Part shown: in pieces, positions 15,729-27,288 of the stretch
Position numbering within the stretch: position 1 is the stretch's first letter
How the letters are laid out: every line of letters starts with the position of its first letter
Source of the DNA: Bacteroidetes bacterium HLUCCA01
GTDB lineage: Bacteria; Bacteroidota; Rhodothermia; Balneolales; HLUCCA01
DNA length: 64,000 nt
Direction of reading: 5' to 3'
NCBI GenBank assembly: GCA_001314545.1
Contig: LIHN01000001.1
Coordinates: 1 to 64,000 of the forward strand
Made by a program: the position numbers and the translations under genes
The notes under the pieces: generated by a model
The model's database searches: none
What the model saw: the letters and a program-made list of their open reading frames with translations, nothing else
Told to the model about the DNA's origin: nothing

Positions 15729-17729
15729 ATGAAAACAATCGCAATTGTAACCCTCGCTATAATCGTTATGAGTTGTGCCCAGCGCCCGGAGCAGGCTGAA
15801 CCGAAGGACCTGTATGCGGTTCCAGAAACCATCGACCCTGAAATCCTGGAGCAGGTTCCCTCGTGGGCTGCCGAGGCCGTTTGGTATCAGATTTTTGTGG
15901 AACGTTTCCGGGACGGGGATCCGGACAATCAACCTGCACTATGGGGTCTGGAAGGCTCCTGGCCGCATAACAAGCCCGCCAGCTGGCTACCCACACCCTG
16001 GACGCAGGACTGGTACCGGATGTCGGACTGGGAGCGTGAGACAGGGCGTCCTTTTTATGAAACGGTACATATGCGCCGGTATGGTGGCGACCTGCAGGGC
16101 GTCATCGACCAGCTCGACTACCTGGCTGATTTAGGAATCAATGCCATTTATTTTAACCCGGTCAATGATTCGCCGTCCCTGCACAAGTACGATGTGCGCA
16201 ATTACCATCATGTGGATATTTTCTTCGGTCCGGACCCGCAGGGGGATGCAGCGCTCATCGCCACCGAAGATCCGGCCGACCCGTCGACCTGGGTGTGGAC
16301 CAGCGCCGATAAGCTGTTTCTGGAACTCATAGAACAGGCCCGTCAGCGCGGCATACGCGTTATTATGGACTACAGCTGGAACCATACCGGTATCGCCTTC
16401 TGGGCCTGGAAGGATGTACTGGAGCGCCAACAGGCATCGCCCTATGCTGACTGGTACCGCATCGACAGCTTTGATGATGCGCAGGCCGGCACCCAGTTCA
16501 GTTTCCGTGGCTGGGCCGGTGTGCCTGAACTTCCCGAATTCCGCAGGCATGGTGATGGAGCAGACCGCCCCGTTGTGCATAGCGAGCTTGCCCCGGCCGA
16601 TCTGCATCCGGAGCTTAAACGACATATTTTCGCGGTTACACGCCGGTGGATGGATCCGACCGGAACCGGGGATACCTCGCAAGGTGTGGACGGATTCAGA
16701 CTGGATGTAGCCGAGCTGATTCCCGCGGCCTTCTGGCGTGACTACCGGAAATTTGTTCGGGATATCAATCCCGAGGCCTATCTGGTGGGCGAGCTCTGGT
16801 GGGACTCCTGGCCTGATAAGCTCTTGAACCCAAATCCCTGGCTGCAGGGGGATATTTTCGACGCGAATATGAATTACCGGTGGTACATGCCCACGCGCAG
16901 TTTCTTCGGAGGCGCTCTTCCCGAAGTACCTGTTCCATCGGCCTACATCGCCCACATCGACTCGGTGTCGACCGGAGTGGAGCGGGACGTAGTTTATGCC
17001 CAGATGAATCTGACATCCAGCCATGATTCGCCCCGGTTTATGACTTCCATGCTGAACCCGGGTACGTACAAATTTCGGGCGAATCCTCGTGAAAATCGAA
17101 GCTACAACCTGCGCAGGGCCGATACGGTTACCCTGGAGCGCATGGATCTGGTTTTGGTCAAGCAGTTCACCGATGTGGGGGCACCGCATATCTGGATGGG
17201 GGATGAAATGGGCATGTGGGGAGCCGATGATCCGGATACCCGCAAGCCGCTTACCTGGCCCGATCTGGAGTTTGAGCCGGAGTCGGCCGATCCGTATGGT
17301 CGCCGCAGAGGTACGGACCCGGTGGGTTTTGACCGTGAGCGATTCAACCTGTATAAGGAGCTTATTGCCTTACGGAAATCCGATACAGTTTTCAGCCTGG
17401 GTGGCAAGACCTATACGGTTGCTGACGATGACCGCCTGGTTTTAGGCTATGAGCGATATACCGAAGACCGCATTGCCCTGGTGCTGATTAACAATGACGA
17501 TGAAGCCCACACTGTTCAGTATCATCCGCAGCGGGTTGAAGCGCAGGTACTGGGACTGCAGTCCAACCCTGCACATAATCCTGCTTTGCGCGATTCGGCC
17601 TACGAACGACTGGCCGATGCCCGTTTTGAGGTGCTCTACAGCCGTGGTGACGTGAACATGGAGCTGTCTAACCATGAGGTTCATGTTTCGATGCCGCCAC
17701 GCTCAGCCGTTGTTCTTATCCGTCGGTAG
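15729..17729 (+). CDS. GH13 alpha-amylase-family lipoprotein
   Basis: A 666-residue lipoprotein (VMSC, Cys16). GH13 catalytic elements are complete: nucleophile Asp326 in GVDGFRLD, acid/base Glu355 in LVGELWW, and the third carboxylate Asp433 in SSHDSPR. The first conserved region is present as VIMDYSWNH. The C-terminal 90 residues form the usual all-beta domain. It acts on alpha-glucans such as maltodextrin; hydrolase versus cyclomaltodextrinase or neopullulanase activity cannot be decided from motifs. As a lipoprotein it would work in the periplasm or on the cell surface. It stands alone, about 150 bases after a terminator. Confidence 0.92.
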   Translation: MKTIAIVTLAIIVMSCAQRPEQAEPKDLYAVPETIDPEILEQVPSWAAEAVWYQIFVERFRDGDPDNQPALWGLEGSWPHNKPASWLPTPWTQDWYRMSDWERETGRPFYETVHMRRYGGDLQGVIDQLDYLADLGINAIYFNPVNDSPSLHKYDVRNYHHVDIFFGPDPQGDAALIATEDPADPSTWVWTSADKLFLELIEQARQRGIRVIMDYSWNHTGIAFWAWKDVLERQQASPYADWYRIDSFDDAQAGTQFSFRGWAGVPELPEFRRHGDGADRPVVHSELAPADLHPELKRHIFAVTRRWMDPTGTGDTSQGVDGFRLDVAELIPAAFWRDYRKFVRDINPEAYLVGELWWDSWPDKLLNPNPWLQGDIFDANMNYRWYMPTRSFFGGALPEVPVPSAYIAHIDSVSTGVERDVVYAQMNLTSSHDSPRFMTSMLNPGTYKFRANPRENRSYNLRRADTVTLERMDLVLVKQFTDVGAPHIWMGDEMGMWGADDPDTRKPLTWPDLEFEPESADPYGRRRGTDPVGFDRERFNLYKELIALRKSDTVFSLGGKTYTVADDDRLVLGYERYTEDRIALVLINNDDEAHTVQYHPQRVEAQVLGLQSNPAHNPALRDSAYERLADARFEVLYSRGDVNMELSNHEVHVSMPPRSAVVLIRR

Positions 17730-17941
17730 CGATTTTTGGCCTGACAGCACCCGATTGCTATGGATGTGACGACTCATCCGATGTCGGAACCTCGTATGAT
17801 CAGGATCTGGCAACGCTGAGATATTCCCCGGACCGGGTTTAATCAGCGGGATGTGGTGATACCATCATCGCCTTCCGGTTTTTTCTTCCTGCCGGCTGGT
17901 TTAACGCCGGTAGTGGTTCAATTCGGTAATTCAGTACATAA

Positions 17942-17974
17942 AAAAGCCATCCGGCAGTTAACCGGATGGCTTTA
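17942..17974. terminator. bidirectional terminator between amylase and ppdK
   Basis: AAAGCCATCCGG and CCGGATGGCTTT form a perfect 12-bp stem around CAGTTAA, with A-runs on the left and T-rich sequence on the right, so it can serve both convergent genes. The rest of the 303-base gap (17730-18032) shows no gene. Confidence 0.8.
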
Positions 17975-18032
17975 TGTTTTAGGGCAGGCTTGAACCTGCC
18001 TTTTCTCCCATCACATACCCCTAACAAAGGTA

Positions 18033-20714
18033 CTATTCAGCAGGTGCTGAAACAGGTGCTTCGGTCACTTTTCTGGCTTTGGCGCGCAGTTCCGACTGCG
18101 CAGCTGCCAGGCGTGCAATAGGCACACGGAACGGCGAGCATGAAACGTAGTCGAGCCCGATATTGTAGCAGAACTCGATACTGAGCGGATCACCGCCGTG
18201 CTCACCGCAGATACCCATTTTGAGTTTCGGGTTAACCATGCTGCCTCGCTCTTTAGCCCACTGAACCAGTTGTCCCACCCCATCGCGGTCGATAGTCTGG
18301 AACGGGTCGTAAGGCAGAATTTTCTGATCCAGGTAGTGGATCATGAACTTGGCGGCATCGTCCCGACTGTACCCGTACGTCATCTGGGTCAGATCGTTGG
18401 TACCGAAGGAGAAGAATTCAGCCTCCCCGGCAATCTGGTCGGCCGTGAGTGCGGCGCGCGGTACTTCAATCATGGTTCCTACTTTGTAGGGAACCGCGCT
18501 GCAGTAGTTGGCGAATACTTCCCTGGCTACTTCATGGATGATGGTTGCCTGATGGTGGAACTCTTCACGGGTTCCGATCAGCGGGATCATGATTTCCGGA
18601 TAGACCTCCGTACCCTGGCAGTGCAGTTCGGCGGCAGCTTCCAGAATAGCGGTTGCCTGCATGCGCGTGATTTCAGGGTGGGTGATGCCCAGACGGCAGC
18701 CCCGGTGACCGAGCATCGGGTTGAACTCTTTGAGGTTCATGACCTTATTACGCATCACTTTAGCAGGAACCTGAAGTTCATGAGCTACGTGGATGATTTC
18801 CTCATCGGTATGAGGCAGGAACTCATGCAAGGGGGGATCCAGCAGGCGGATGGTCACCGGCAGACCGGCCATGGCTTTGAAGATGCCCTTGAAATCGTCG
18901 CGCTGATAGGGGAGCAGCTCGTTGAGCGACTCCTGGCGTTCCTCAGCCGATTCGGCCAGGATCATTCTTCGGATTGCCGAGATGCGGTTGTCGGCGAAGA
19001 ACATGTGCTCGGTACGGCATAGTCCGATACCCACAGCGCCGTGTCCGCGGGCGTTGAGTGCATCTTCGGGAGTGTCTGCATTGGCCCGTACGCCCATGTG
19101 CTGAAACTCTTCTACCCATTCCATAAAGGTGTGGTAGTCGTCATCAAAACTGGGTTCCACCAGGGGTTTTTCACCCAATAGAACGATACCCAGCGACCCG
19201 TCCAGCGAGATGTATTCGCCTTCCTTGACGGTGATATGTCCGTTGGTGAAGGTACGTTTCTTGTAGTTGATGATGATATCCGAGCAACCTGCCACGCAGG
19301 GCTTGCCCCAACCGCGGGCCACAACCGCAGCGTGTGATGTCATTCCGCCCCGGGAGGTCAGAATTCCCTGAGAAGCGGCCATGCCCCCCACGTCTTCCGG
19401 AGAAGTTTCGATGCGGACCAGGATTACTTTTTCGCCTTTGGCGCTGAGTTTTTCAGCTTCGTCAGAGTTGAGTACGACCTTACCAACGGCGGCACCGGGT
19501 GATGCCGGCAGGCCACGACCCAGTACTTCGGCGTCATCATAACCTTCGTCTTTGAGCTGCGGGTGCAGCAGCTGGTCCAGGTGAAGCGGGTCTACGAGTT
19601 TCATGACGGCATCTTCACGGCTGACAATGCCTTCATTGACCAGATCAACGGCAATTTTGATGGCCGCATGACCGGTTCGCTTACCATTCCGGGTCTGAAG
19701 GATGTAGAGCTTGCCCTGCTGAATGGTGAACTCAATGTCCTGCATATTTTTGTAATGCATCTCCAGCTTACGGGTCAGCGCATCCAGCTCCTGGTAGGAG
19801 TAGGGCATAATTTCCTTGAGGTCGTCAATGGGATGGGGGGTACGGATACCGGCCACCACATCTTCACCTTGCGCGTTGATCAGAAATTCACCGTAGAGCT
19901 TATGTTCACCGGTTGACGGATTTCGGGTGAAGCAAACACCGGTGGCTGAGTCATCGCCGGTGTTACCAAACACCATCGCCTGAATATTTACGGCAGTACC
20001 AATCAGACCGAATATTTTGTTAATAGAGCGATATTTATTGGCGCGCGGACTGTTCCAGGAGTTGAAAACCGCGTTAATGGCGAAGTGCAGCTGTTCACGG
20101 GGATCTTCCGGGAACATGAATCCGGTGGCTTTGCGGTAAACGGCTTTGTACCGGTCAACCAGCTCCCTGAGGTTTTCAGCGGTGAGGTCATTGTCATTTT
20201 TGACGTTCATTTCCTGCTTGAGCTCTTCCATGGTCTCCTCGAAATGCTCATGCGGAACGCCCATAACCACGTCACCGAACATATCGATGAAACGGCGGTA
20301 GCTGTCATAGGCGAAGCGGTCGTTGCCGGTAACCCGTGCCAGTCCTTCAACTACCTCGTCATTCATACCCAGGTTCAGTACGGTATCCATCATCCCGGGC
20401 ATGGAGTCGGCCGCACCGGAGCGTACGGACACCAGCAGGGGTTTTTCAGGATCCCCAAAGCCGGTTTTCATCTGATCTTCCAGGAAGGCGATGCCTTCAC
20501 GTACCTGAGCCTTTAATTCTTTTGGCCAGGATTTCTCATGGTCGTTGTAATATTTGCAACTTTCTGTTGTTATCGTGAACCCGGCAGGAACCGGCAGTCC
20601 GATGGTACACATTTCGGCGAGGTTGGCACCTTTTCCGCCCAGTAATTCTTTCATTGTTCGGTTTCCCTCGGCACTTCCTCCGCCGAAGGTGTACACCCAC
20701 TTATTTTCGCTCAT
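18033..20714 (-). CDS. ppdK: pyruvate, phosphate dikinase
   Basis: An 893-residue enzyme of usual length for the family, interconverting pyruvate + ATP + Pi and PEP + AMP + PPi. The ATP-grasp domain (1-350) shows KGANLAEM and SVRSGA; the swivelling domain has the phosphocarrier His461 in [13 protein letters not shown]; the PEP/pyruvate TIM barrel carries the catalytic Cys836 in [10 protein letters not shown]. It acts in the cytosol in gluconeogenesis or PPi-linked glycolysis. The start [13 protein letters not shown] is typical. It is a single gene, convergent with the amylase. Confidence 0.98.
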   Translation of the reverse strand: MSENKWVYTFGGGSAEGNRTMKELLGGKGANLAEMCTIGLPVPAGFTITTESCKYYNDHEKSWPKELKAQVREGIAFLEDQMKTGFGDPEKPLLVSVRSGAADSMPGMMDTVLNLGMNDEVVEGLARVTGNDRFAYDSYRRFIDMFGDVVMGVPHEHFEETMEELKQEMNVKNDNDLTAENLRELVDRYKAVYRKATGFMFPEDPREQLHFAINAVFNSWNSPRANKYRSINKIFGLIGTAVNIQAMVFGNTGDDSATGVCFTRNPSTGEHKLYGEFLINAQGEDVVAGIRTPHPIDDLKEIMPYSYQELDALTRKLEMHYKNMQDIEFTIQQGKLYILQTRNGKRTGHAAIKIAVDLVNEGIVSREDAVMKLVDPLHLDQLLHPQLKDEGYDDAEVLGRGLPASPGAAVGKVVLNSDEAEKLSAKGEKVILVRIETSPEDVGGMAASQGILTSRGGMTSHAAVVARGWGKPCVAGCSDIIINYKKRTFTNGHITVKEGEYISLDGSLGIVLLGEKPLVEPSFDDDYHTFMEWVEEFQHMGVRANADTPEDALNARGHGAVGIGLCRTEHMFFADNRISAIRRMILAESAEERQESLNELLPYQRDDFKGIFKAMAGLPVTIRLLDPPLHEFLPHTDEEIIHVAHELQVPAKVMRNKVMNLKEFNPMLGHRGCRLGITHPEITRMQATAILEAAAELHCQGTEVYPEIMIPLIGTREEFHHQATIIHEVAREVFANYCSAVPYKVGTMIEVPRAALTADQIAGEAEFFSFGTNDLTQMTYGYSRDDAAKFMIHYLDQKILPYDPFQTIDRDGVGQLVQWAKERGSMVNPKLKMGICGEHGGDPLSIEFCYNIGLDYVSCSPFRVPIARLAAAQSELRAKARKVTEAPVSAPAE

Positions 20715-20837
20715 AACGGCTAATATTATTGGTGATTTGGAGAGGTTTAAAAACTACACTACAAATAACGCACTATTTTCTTAACAATATTTGTCCGATG
20801 CTTGTCAAATCGTGCCCTATGTGGCTTTACGGGCAGT

Positions 20838-22895
20838 TTACTTGATGAAATTTGTTTGCTCTGCAGGGAGTGTGAAGGTAAAGGTGCTGCCTTTGCCTGC
20901 CGTGGAACACACCGTAAGCCTTCCGCCCAGCTGGTTTATAAGCGCTTTGGATATGGCAAGTCCTAGTCCTGAGCCCTGTTCTCCGGCAACTACCCGCTCA
21001 TTTTGGTAGGCTGCGAACAGGGTTTTTTGTTGTTCAGCGGAAATTCCTGTACCGGTATCAATTACTCTGAATTCAATGACTGAGGGCTTATCAGGCTGAC
21101 TGCCATCGAAGGCTGCCTGAAGGGTGATTTGTCCGGAGTCGGTGTACTGAACCGCGTTAGATAGCAGGTTCGTGAGTATTTGTCGTATTCTGGATTCGTC
21201 AGACCGGATTACATCGGGCAGGTCCGGGGCAATTTCCAGTATGAAATCGACCTGCTTTTCCTGTGCGGCTACCCGGTACATGGCCGCCAGGTCTTCTACA
21301 AGGTCGCGAATGGCAAAATTGGTGGTCATCAGCGTGAGTGAACCGCTTTCAAGTTTTGCAAAATCCAGCACGTTGTTCACCAGCGACATAAGTTGACGCG
21401 AGCTTCGTCGTACCGCTTCAATTCGGGCGACGTCCTGCTGGCTTGCCGCACTTTTCAGCAACAACTGCGACATCCCCACGATGGTATTCAGGGGCGGGCG
21501 AATATCCCGGGTAAGGTTGGCCAGAAACTGACTTTTACCCCGGGATGCGGCCTCAGCACGAACCAGAGCCTGTCGCTCTTCTTCAGCCCGTTTCCGGTCT
21601 GTAATGTCAACGCTGATACTGCAGACTCCGGAATACCTGGCCGACGAGCTTTGAACCGGGAACAAGGTGGTCAGAAAGTGGCGTTTTCTGTCCCCTTCAG
21701 TAATCAAAACTTCTTCATAGTCGATTATTTCACCGGACCGCAGGTTTCTCTCCTGCCTTGATGACAGTGCTCTGCGCAGGTGAATTGGAAACAGATCCTC
21801 ATCCTTACGCCCGATTGCCTGCGAGGCGGTTACACCGAAGAGTTCTTCCCACTTGCGGTTTACCAGTTTATAGGTACCCTCATAGCCCTTGACCTGGATG
21901 ACCGACCCGTTATTGGTTATAAGATCGCTGAGAAATTGTTCGCGTTCCTTGAGGGTATCGTGTATCCGGGCCCGGTTACGGATGTTTACCAGCAGCTGAG
22001 CAAAAACACGCAGCAGCTCTTCTTCATAAGCAAGGTAGGCATGCGTGCGTTGCACGAAATCCATGCCGATGAAACCAATACATTGTTTCTGGTCCATCAC
22101 GGGGACAACCAGCAGACTCTGAACCTGCTGGGGTTCGAGCAATTTCCGAACGCTTGAATCTGCTGGAAGCGCGCAGACATCCTGAATATACAGCGGCCGA
22201 CCCTGCCGGTTGGCATCTACCCAGTCAGGGATACTTTTCAGACCAATCTGTTGCAGGTTGGCGATTTGAGGTTCAATTCCTTCACGCACCCATTCGTAGG
22301 TATTGCTGACCGTTTCCAGGGTAAAATCGTAGTCGAAAATGTACACGCGGTCGGCACCGGTAAACGAACCGATGTCTGACAGCGACTTATTGATGGCGCA
22401 ATCGACCTCGTCGAGAGGCATGTTGATGTGTGTGGCTGAAATCTGGATGAGAATTTCACGCAGCTGGGTTTGCAGTTCGGTTTCGTGTTCAGCCTGAATC
22501 TGGCGGGTAATGTCTTTTCCGGTTGACTGGATTTCGGCAACGTGGTTAGTTGCATCCAATATGATTGTATCGGTCCATTCCTGCCATCCAATAGATCCGT
22601 CTGCGAAGGTCACCTTGTGACGGTAAACCTGCTGCGGGTTTTCTGCGCTGAGTTTGTTCAGGCTGTCCAGCACATGATCACGGTCTTCAACAGGGATGAA
22701 ATCAATGAACTGCCGGCCGAGGAGCTCGGTTTTGCTCAGTCCGAATGCCTGACAGTAGGCTTTGTTTACGTAGGTGAGGGTGGTGTCTGGAAGAAAACGG
22801 CATACCAATTCCGATTGCCTGTCCAGTATAGATTCCAGATAGGCTTCTCTTTGGGTAACACCCGTTTGGGATGATATGACGGCAGCTGATTTCAT
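20838..22895 (-). CDS. PAS-GAF-PAS sensor kinase-like protein lacking the phosphoacceptor His
   Basis: A 685-residue soluble protein with a PAS domain (about 15-130), a GAF domain (145-310), a second PAS with PAC segment (320-435), a HisKA-type dimerisation domain (445-515) and an HATPase domain (560-680). The ATPase boxes are good: LLSNAVQY (N box), DTGTGIS (G1) and GSGLGLAISK (G2). In the HisKA H-box the usual SHE is TRD (LTRDIRPPLN), and codon CGG at 21507-21509 gives Arg463 where His is expected. It therefore probably cannot autophosphorylate in the standard way and may act as a regulator of another kinase. No transmembrane segment is seen. Confidence 0.9.
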   Translation of the reverse strand: MKSAAVISSQTGVTQREAYLESILDRQSELVCRFLPDTTLTYVNKAYCQAFGLSKTELLGRQFIDFIPVEDRDHVLDSLNKLSAENPQQVYRHKVTFADGSIGWQEWTDTIILDATNHVAEIQSTGKDITRQIQAEHETELQTQLREILIQISATHINMPLDEVDCAINKSLSDIGSFTGADRVYIFDYDFTLETVSNTYEWVREGIEPQIANLQQIGLKSIPDWVDANRQGRPLYIQDVCALPADSSVRKLLEPQQVQSLLVVPVMDQKQCIGFIGMDFVQRTHAYLAYEEELLRVFAQLLVNIRNRARIHDTLKEREQFLSDLITNNGSVIQVKGYEGTYKLVNRKWEELFGVTASQAIGRKDEDLFPIHLRRALSSRQERNLRSGEIIDYEEVLITEGDRKRHFLTTLFPVQSSSARYSGVCSISVDITDRKRAEEERQALVRAEAASRGKSQFLANLTRDIRPPLNTIVGMSQLLLKSAASQQDVARIEAVRRSSRQLMSLVNNVLDFAKLESGSLTLMTTNFAIRDLVEDLAAMYRVAAQEKQVDFILEIAPDLPDVIRSDESRIRQILTNLLSNAVQYTDSGQITLQAAFDGSQPDKPSVIEFRVIDTGTGISAEQQKTLFAAYQNERVVAGEQGSGLGLAISKALINQLGGRLTVCSTAGKGSTFTFTLPAEQTNFIK

Positions 22896-23024
22896 GGGTA
22901 GCAGACCCCGGCTGCCTGCTCAAACATAGTACACATGGCGGACGCTCGTTTTTCTTAACTCAAGGCAATATAGACGATGCGCCGTATTCAGACAAGTTAG
23001 TGTGCTCTAATTGTGTAAAAATGT

Positions 23025-23062
23025 AAAAAGCCCGGCAGTACGCTTGCACTACCGGGCTTTTT
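23025..23062. terminator. terminator after icd
   Basis: AAAAAGCCCGG-CAGT and ACTA-CCGGGCTTTTT form a strong stem around ACGCTTGC. It lies just downstream of the minus-strand icd stop and is symmetrical enough to work in both directions. Confidence 0.85.
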
Positions 23063-23083
23063 GCGTTGGTGGCGACTGTGGCG

Positions 23084-25396
<2,313 letters not shown>

Positions 25397-25507
25397 TTAT
25401 TTCCGCTTTTGTGGTAGTTGCGCGGGAAATACGTATCTACGCAGTTAACCCGTAATGCGGCTGTGGTACTGCGATATAACTAGTGAAAATCGGTGAAGAC
25501 GGGCTTT

Positions 25508-25897
25508 TCAGGCAATCAGATACTTTTCGAAATCGGATTTTGACAGGGGCTTGACCAGGTAATCCGATACATTGTCATAGGTCTTGGCTTTCTCAAAATC
25601 GGATTTGTCGATAGAGGAGCTGACGATGTAAATTCGTGCACTAAGCTGCGAATGAAAACCACGCTGGATCATGGCGTCCAGGAACTCCCATCCATTCATC
25701 ACGGGCATATTGATATCAAGAAAAACGACGGATGGCAACTCATCCTGGCTGCCGGACTGCATAGCGTCTGAAAGTGCATCAAAAGCCAGCTTTCCGTTGA
25801 GAAATGATACAACCTGAATGTCGGGGTGAGACTTCTCAACCATTCGTTTGGTGAGCATCTGGTAGATGCTGTCATCGTCAATTACCCAAAGTTTCAT
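25508..25897 (-). CDS. single-domain response regulator
   Basis: A 129-residue stand-alone receiver domain. Acidic cluster IDDD at 6-9, phosphoacceptor Asp61 in VVFLDINMP, a Ser switch residue in IVSSSID and conserved Lys116 in YLVKPLS are all present, so phosphorylation should work. There is no output domain, so it must act by protein contact (CheY- or SpoIIAA-like). The nearest kinase-like gene (20838-22895) lacks its His; they are separated by icd, so a functional link is possible but not shown. Confidence 0.93.
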   Translation of the reverse strand: MKLWVIDDDSIYQMLTKRMVEKSHPDIQVVSFLNGKLAFDALSDAMQSGSQDELPSVVFLDINMPVMNGWEFLDAMIQRGFHSQLSARIYIVSSSIDKSDFEKAKTYDNVSDYLVKPLSKSDFEKYLIA

Positions 25898-26025
25898 ACA
25901 ATAGAATCTGTTGTTAATACCTGTGGTTCAAACTACAAATAATTACGCAAACGAAAAGTACGGAGTAGCAAAATGTTACTTTTTTATCGGCTATTCAGAG
26001 CGGTAACTAAATGCCGCCGGGGATG

Positions 26026-26655
26026 TTAATTTTTCAGAAGATGTGAGAACTCCCGCATAAATTTGCGCACTTTGGGTGCTATTACCACCGAGCAATATCC
26101 TGCGTTGGGGTTGTTGTTGAAGTAGTCCTGATGGTAGTTTTCAGCGACGTAGTAATTGATCAGGGGGGAGATTTCCGTTACGATGGGGTCCGTCCACAAT
26201 CCGGAGGCATCGGTTCGCTCCCGGGAGGCCAGAGCGGTGTTTTTCTGCGACTCATCATGGTAAAATATGACAGATCGGTACTGGGTGCCTACATCGGCGC
26301 CCTGGCGATTGAGGGTAGTAGGGTCATGGGTGTGCCAGAACACTTCCAGGAGCTGTTCATAGGAAATTATATCCGGATCGAAATCAAAGCGAATGACCTC
26401 GGCGTGGCCTGTTCTACCGGAAGTTACCTGCTGGTAACCGGGATTGTCTGCATGACCGCCGGAATAACCGGATTCTACATTGTAGACCCCTTCGAGTCGT
26501 TCAAAGATGGCTTCTACGCACCAGAAACATCCGGCGCCGAAAGTAGCTTGTTGCATGTTGCTTGGGTTTTGGGGTTCGTCGGTGGCAACGTAACTACTTG
26601 CTGTAACTGCGATAGCTATAAGAATGATTCCGGAAAATTGAAAAAGAGTCCGCAT
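26026..26655 (-). CDS. msrA: peptide-methionine (S)-S-oxide reductase with signal peptide
   Basis: A 209-residue protein with an N-terminal export signal (1-22) followed by the MsrA fold. The catalytic Cys43 lies in GAGCFWCVEAIFE; GYSGGHADNPGYQQVTSGRT and NYHQDYF are standard family motifs. It repairs methionine-S-sulfoxide in proteins, here in the periplasm. No MsrB domain is fused. It is transcribed divergently from the CI-like repressor gene, and a palindrome lies between them. Confidence 0.96.
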   Translation of the reverse strand: MRTLFQFSGIILIAIAVTASSYVATDEPQNPSNMQQATFGAGCFWCVEAIFERLEGVYNVESGYSGGHADNPGYQQVTSGRTGHAEVIRFDFDPDIISYEQLLEVFWHTHDPTTLNRQGADVGTQYRSVIFYHDESQKNTALASRERTDASGLWTDPIVTEISPLINYYVAENYHQDYFNNNPNAGYCSVVIAPKVRKFMREFSHLLKN

Positions 26656-26763
26656 CGGCTAAAGATTTTTTTTGTGTCTGGATAGGGTAACAGGTTAACC
26701 ACAAATTGGTTAAAAAAAATCCTCAGGTGCTTTAATGTGCTAATATTTGCTAAATTAAACAGA

Positions 26764-26798
26764 TAAGGCCGAAGCTACGCTAATAACTTCGGCCTTAC
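26764..26798. repeat. perfect inverted repeat in the msrA/repressor divergent region
   Basis: TAAGGCCGAAG (26764-26774) and CTTCGGCCTTA (26788-26798) are perfect 11-bp inverted copies with a 13-base spacer. No T-run follows on either strand, so it is a weak terminator candidate. Its place in the 222-base divergent region suggests a regulatory site or a transcript-end hairpin left by rearrangement. Confidence 0.5.
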
Positions 26799-26868
26799 AG
26801 CAAAGAATAACCCAAAGTATATCATGTGGCAATGGACACTTTGGATTAAACCATCATCTCTAAAATAG

Positions 26869-26911
26869 TCACAAATTGTGAATACAGACAATAAAAAATC
26901 ACATTATGTGA
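26869..26911. promoter_or_regulatory. twin operators of the CI-like repressor
   Basis: TCACAAATTGTGA (26869-26881) and TCACATTATGTGA (26899-26911) are perfect 13-bp palindromes of the form TCACAnnnTGTGA, with centres exactly 30 bp apart (about three helical turns). They end two bases before the ATG at 26914 and follow a TAAAAT -10-like hexamer (26861-26866). Binding here would block the gene's own transcription. Confidence 0.65.
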
Positions 26912-26913
26912 AT

Positions 26914-27246
26914 ATGGTTCTGGACCGTCTGAAAACCTACTATAATCTGCAAACAGACTCGAAACTGGCCGAATTACTGGGCGTTCAACCCAACACACTT
27001 TCTATGCAACGGTCTCGCGGAACGCTGCCTATTGAGAAAATTGTGGAGCGTTGTTCGAATGTAAACATGAATTGGCTGCTGAATAAAAATACTGATGATC
27101 AGCTGCCCGTTCATACCCTGGATGAGTCAATCAGTTACGAAGCCTCAGAGTCGTTGCGGGTTCAGGCCCTGCAGAAACGGGTACACACCCTGGAGAATCA
27201 GCTGAAATCCCGAAGGTCTTCAAATGATCCGGGCAGCGCCTCCTGA
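26914..27246 (+). CDS. phage CI-like helix-turn-helix repressor
   Basis: A 110-residue protein with a CI-repressor-type HTH (about 1-55: VLDRLKTYYNLQTDSKLAEL, then LGVQPNTLS as turn and recognition helix, then LPIEKIVERCSNVNMNWLL). A short linker and a C-terminal helical or coiled-coil segment (residues 80-105) follow, suitable for dimer formation. No LexA-like peptidase domain exists, so it is not RecA-cleavable. The frame is open from a GTG at 26878, but that codon lies inside the first operator and next to the likely transcription start, so the ATG at 26914 is preferred. Self-repression through the twin palindromes is inferred. Confidence 0.8.
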   Translation: MVLDRLKTYYNLQTDSKLAELLGVQPNTLSMQRSRGTLPIEKIVERCSNVNMNWLLNKNTDDQLPVHTLDESISYEASESLRVQALQKRVHTLENQLKSRRSSNDPGSAS

Positions 27247-27288
27247 ACCATGTAATATTCAACTCAACAACTCCTGCTCAGACAACCT

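Noticed and set aside
26869-26911. CRP/FNR-type binding sites
   Set aside because: CRP sites are TGTGA-N6-TCACA; here the half-sites are in the opposite order with a 3-base spacer, and the location fits self-repression by the adjacent CI-like protein.
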